DNA of 64,000 bases from Oscillospiraceae bacterium. Lineage in GTDB: Bacteria > Bacillota_A > Clostridia > Oscillospirales > Ruminococcaceae. Each line of letters opens with the position of its first letter. Position 1 is the stretch's first letter. The stretch is from assembly GCA_004558145.1 (NCBI GenBank), contig SFDQ01000008.1:21652-85651 (forward strand), written 5' to 3'. Position numbers and translations under genes: made by a program. The notes under the pieces were generated by a model, which was given only the letters and a program-made list of their open reading frames with translations, ran no database searches and had not been told where the DNA came from. Below, piece by piece: positions 61,860 through 64,000 of this stretch.

Positions 61860-63014
61860 ATGCTGGTACCCCTTCGCGCGATCCTGGAAGCCACCGAGAA
61901 ATATCACTACGCCCAGGGCGCCTTCAACGTGAACGCCGTGGCCCAGGCCAAGGCCGCCATCGAGGTGCATGAGATGTTCCGCTCCGCCGCCATCCTGCAG
62001 GGCGCGGACCTGGCCAACGGCTTCATGGGCGGCCGCACCGACTTCATGAACGCCACCCTGGAGGACAAGATCAAGGGCGCGGCCAACATCGGCGCGGCGG
62101 TGAAGAAGTACGGCGAGGGCAGCCCCATCCCCGTGGCCCTGCACCTGGACCACGGCCGCAACTTCGAGAGCTGCAAGGCGGCCATCGCCGGCGGCTACAC
62201 CTCCGTCATGATCGACGGCTCCAGCCTGCCCTTTGAGGAGAACATCGAGATCACCCGCGAGGTGGTCAAGTACGCCCACGAGCGGGGCGTCACCGTCGAG
62301 GCCGAGCTGGGCGTGCTGGCGGGCGTGGAGGACCACGTGTTCAGCGCCGGCTCCACCTACACCAACCCCCTGGACGCGGTGGAATTCATCAAAAAGACCA
62401 AGGTGGACGCCCTGGCCATCAGCTACGGCACCATGCACGGCGCCAACAAGGGCAAGGGCGCGAAGCTGCGCAAGGAAATTGCCATCGCCACCAAGGAGTG
62501 CCTGCTCCATGAGGGCATCTTCTGCGCCCTGGTGAGCCACGGCTCCTCCACCGTGCCCCAGTACATCGTCAAGGAGATCAACGACCTGGGCGGCGACATC
62601 CAGAACGCCTACGGCATCGAGCTGGCCCAGCTGAAGGAGGCCGCCCGCTGCGGCATCGCCAAGATCAACGTGGACACCGACATCCGTCTGGCCGTCACCC
62701 GCAACATGAAGGAGCTGTTCTACAACCGTCCCGAGCTGCGGGAAAGCCCCTCCATCGGCGGCATCTACAAGCTGCTGGAAGAGAAGAAGTCCGCCTTCGA
62801 CCCCCGCGCCTTCCTGCCCCCCATCATGGACACCGTCATGTACGGCAACGTGCCCGACGCGGACGTGGCCGCCATCGTGGACTGCATCGAGAAGGGCGTG
62901 CGCGAGGTCATCGGCACCCTCATCGTGGAGTTCGGCAGCGTGGGCAAGGCTCCGCTGGTGGAGAAGGTCACCCTGGACGAGATGGCCGAGCGCTACCGCA
63001 AGGAAGGCATCTGA
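61860..63014 (+). CDS. Class II fructose-bisphosphate aldolase-like protein, long form
   Basis: 384 residues, about 80-90 more than standard class II aldolases; the extra part is C-terminal. The metal site has VALHLDHGRNF (His, Asp-His), VEAELGVLAGVED (Glu), YGTMHGANKG and LVSHGSSTVP (His), and the phosphate loop is near NVDTDIRLAV. It cleaves a ketose bisphosphate (fructose-1,6-P2, tagatose or a sulfo-analogue). It stands between manA and a divergent triosephosphate isomerase, so it is part of a dedicated catabolic run. Confidence 0.85.
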   Translation: MLVPLRAILEATEKYHYAQGAFNVNAVAQAKAAIEVHEMFRSAAILQGADLANGFMGGRTDFMNATLEDKIKGAANIGAAVKKYGEGSPIPVALHLDHGRNFESCKAAIAGGYTSVMIDGSSLPFEENIEITREVVKYAHERGVTVEAELGVLAGVEDHVFSAGSTYTNPLDAVEFIKKTKVDALAISYGTMHGANKGKGAKLRKEIAIATKECLLHEGIFCALVSHGSSTVPQYIVKEINDLGGDIQNAYGIELAQLKEAARCGIAKINVDTDIRLAVTRNMKELFYNRPELRESPSIGGIYKLLEEKKSAFDPRAFLPPIMDTVMYGNVPDADVAAIVDCIEKGVREVIGTLIVEFGSVGKAPLVEKVTLDEMAERYRKEGI

Positions 63015-63047
63015 GCCACGGGATTTGAAAAGGAGCGACGCTGACTT

Positions 63048-63884
63048 ATGAAATACATCTTTCTGAACCTCAAGCGCTTCGACGTGCCGGTGGAGCTGGG
63101 CGGCGTGAACCGTCTGGCCCCGGTGAACGAGTGGGCCAAGACCATCGTGGAGGGCACCCAGGAAGGCCTGAAGAAGTACGACCCCGCGAAAGTCGAGTTC
63201 GTGCAGTTCTTCCCCGAAGCCCACATCCTGAACGCCGTGGCGGCCCTGTGTGAAGCGAGCCCCGTCAAGGTGGGCTGCCAGAGCCTCTACCGGGCGGACA
63301 CCGCCGTGGGCGGCAACTTCGGCGCCTTCACCTCCAACCGGCCCGCCTCCATCGCCAAGGCCATGGGCTGCGGCGGGGTGCTCATCGGCCACTGCGAGGA
63401 GCGCAACGACAAGGCCGGCGTGCTGGCCGAGGCCGGCGTGGTGGACACCGCCGCGGTGAACCGTCTGCTGAACCAGGAGATCAAGGCCGCCACCGCCCGT
63501 GGCCTCAAGGTGCTCTACTGCATCGGCGAAAAGAGCGAGGAGCAGGACCGCTGGCAGGAAGTGCTGGGCGAGCAGCTGGACGTGGGCCTTGAGGGCGTGG
63601 ACAAGAGCCAGGTGGTCATCGCCTACGAGCCCATCTGGTCCATCGGCCCCGGCAAGACCCCGGCCGACAAGCCCTACATTGAAAAGATCGCCCGCTTCGT
63701 CAAGGAGCGCACCGGCGGCATCCCCGTGGTCTACGGCGGCGGCCTCAAGAGCGACAACGCCGAGATGCTGGCCTCCATCCCCGAGATCGACGGCGGCCTC
63801 ATCGCCCTGACCCGTTTCTCCGGCGAGATCGGCTTCTACCCCGACGAGTATCTGGAGATCATCCAAAAGTACCTGGGCGAATAA
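63048..63884 (+). CDS. Divergent triosephosphate isomerase paralogue
   Basis: 278 residues, longer than the usual ~250. The start NLKRFDVP replaces the normal GNWKMN but keeps a Lys. The catalytic His is in LIGHCEERND (normally GHSERR), and the catalytic Glu and loop 6 are in YEPIWSIGPGKTP. The phosphate site is GGGLKSDNAEML. The changes at the first catalytic loop and the His motif suggest an isomerase for a different triose or tetrose phosphate, as in EryH-like enzymes. It lies directly before a larA-like gene. Confidence 0.8.
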   Translation: MKYIFLNLKRFDVPVELGGVNRLAPVNEWAKTIVEGTQEGLKKYDPAKVEFVQFFPEAHILNAVAALCEASPVKVGCQSLYRADTAVGGNFGAFTSNRPASIAKAMGCGGVLIGHCEERNDKAGVLAEAGVVDTAAVNRLLNQEIKAATARGLKVLYCIGEKSEEQDRWQEVLGEQLDVGLEGVDKSQVVIAYEPIWSIGPGKTPADKPYIEKIARFVKERTGGIPVVYGGGLKSDNAEMLASIPEIDGGLIALTRFSGEIGFYPDEYLEIIQKYLGE

Positions 63885-63915
63885 GGCCCGGCCACAAGAC
63901 AAGGAGGAAACGCGA

Positions 63916-64000
63916 ATGAAACTGGATTTTGAATACGGCCACGGCCTGATGAGCGCCGAGCTGCCCGACAACACCGATGTGTTCATCCCCGGCACCACCG
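63916..64000 (+). CDS. Start of a nickel-dependent lactate racemase (LarA/DUF2088)-like gene (partial)
   Basis: Only 28 residues are in the window: MKLDFEYGHGLMSAELPD, then NTDVFIPGTT. The opening of two short strands with a conserved Leu-Pro-Asp/Glu turn is that of the LarA family, which epimerises 2-hydroxy acids with a nickel-pincer cofactor. AGGAGG lies 7-8 bases before the ATG. The gene follows the triosephosphate isomerase paralogue by 31 bases in the same unit. The rest lies outside, so the call is tentative. Confidence 0.6.
   Translation, partial: MKLDFEYGHGLMSAELPDNTDVFIPGTT

Overview
This is a GC-rich chromosomal segment that carries the replication origin region of a Gram-positive Clostridia-type bacterium. 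The best guess is an Oscillospiraceae/Ruminococcaceae gut anaerobe near Faecalibacterium, Gemmiger or Subdoligranulum. The support is the classic Firmicute block dnaA-dnaN-S4-recF-remB-gyrB-gyrA on the minus strand, back to back with rpmH-rnpA-yidD-yidC-khpB-mnmE-mnmG-rsmG-noc-parA-parB-serS on the plus strand, GNNK-type Gram-positive protein families, and a base composition that I estimate by eye at well above 60% GC. The placement is inferred from gene content and composition; no database search was possible.

Layout. Positions 1-8.7 kb hold envelope and hypothetical genes: two polytopic glycosyltransferase-like proteins, a DUF4153-type membrane protein, two lipoproteins, and a small XRE regulator with a DUF2975 membrane protein. 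From 8.7 to 17.6 kb runs the leftward origin operon from dnaA to gyrA. The dnaA-dnaN gap holds DnaA-box-like 9-mers and five GTTGAA repeats and is the best oriC candidate. From 17.8 to 32.3 kb runs the rightward block of housekeeping and chromosome-partition genes, with four perfect parS sites at 27.7 and 29.1 kb. tRNA-Met and tRNA-Glu follow at 32.5 kb, and then a low-GC insert (about 32.74-34.65 kb) with a MerR/TipA-like regulator and an acetyltransferase. From 35 to 47 kb there are DNA repair genes (tag, ogt), PH-domain membrane proteins, uppP, a ferredoxin-like DUF362 protein, an M18 aminopeptidase, a glutamyl-Q tRNA synthetase and a phosphoesterase lipoprotein.

From 47.3 kb to the end there is a coherent nutrient-use locus. 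It encodes a NitT/TauT-type ABC transporter core (permease plus ATPase), two separate binding lipoproteins, an N-acylglucosamine-2-epimerase-family isomerase, a LacI-type repressor, a two-component system, nagB, nagA, a TauE/SafE-type exporter, and a run of isomerase/aldolase genes (pgi, manA, class II aldolase, a divergent triosephosphate isomerase, start of a larA-like gene). Four promoters in this locus share one geometry: a GTATGA-N7-TCATAC palindrome (one copy degenerate) ending exactly 23 bp before the -10 box and touching a poor -35. That looks like an activator-controlled regulon and is one of the two most interesting signals here.

The second is a family of about 339-bp intergenic repeats (two complete plus-strand copies, one complete minus-strand copy, one truncated minus-strand copy) with long hairpins, one of which shows compensatory base changes between copies. 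Other unexplained structures are four 76-bp tandem repeats that fill the mnmE-mnmG gap, a 17-bp-stem hairpin between the two tRNA genes, a nested palindrome in the leader of an unknown gene at 36.6 kb, and alternative hairpins ahead of uppP.
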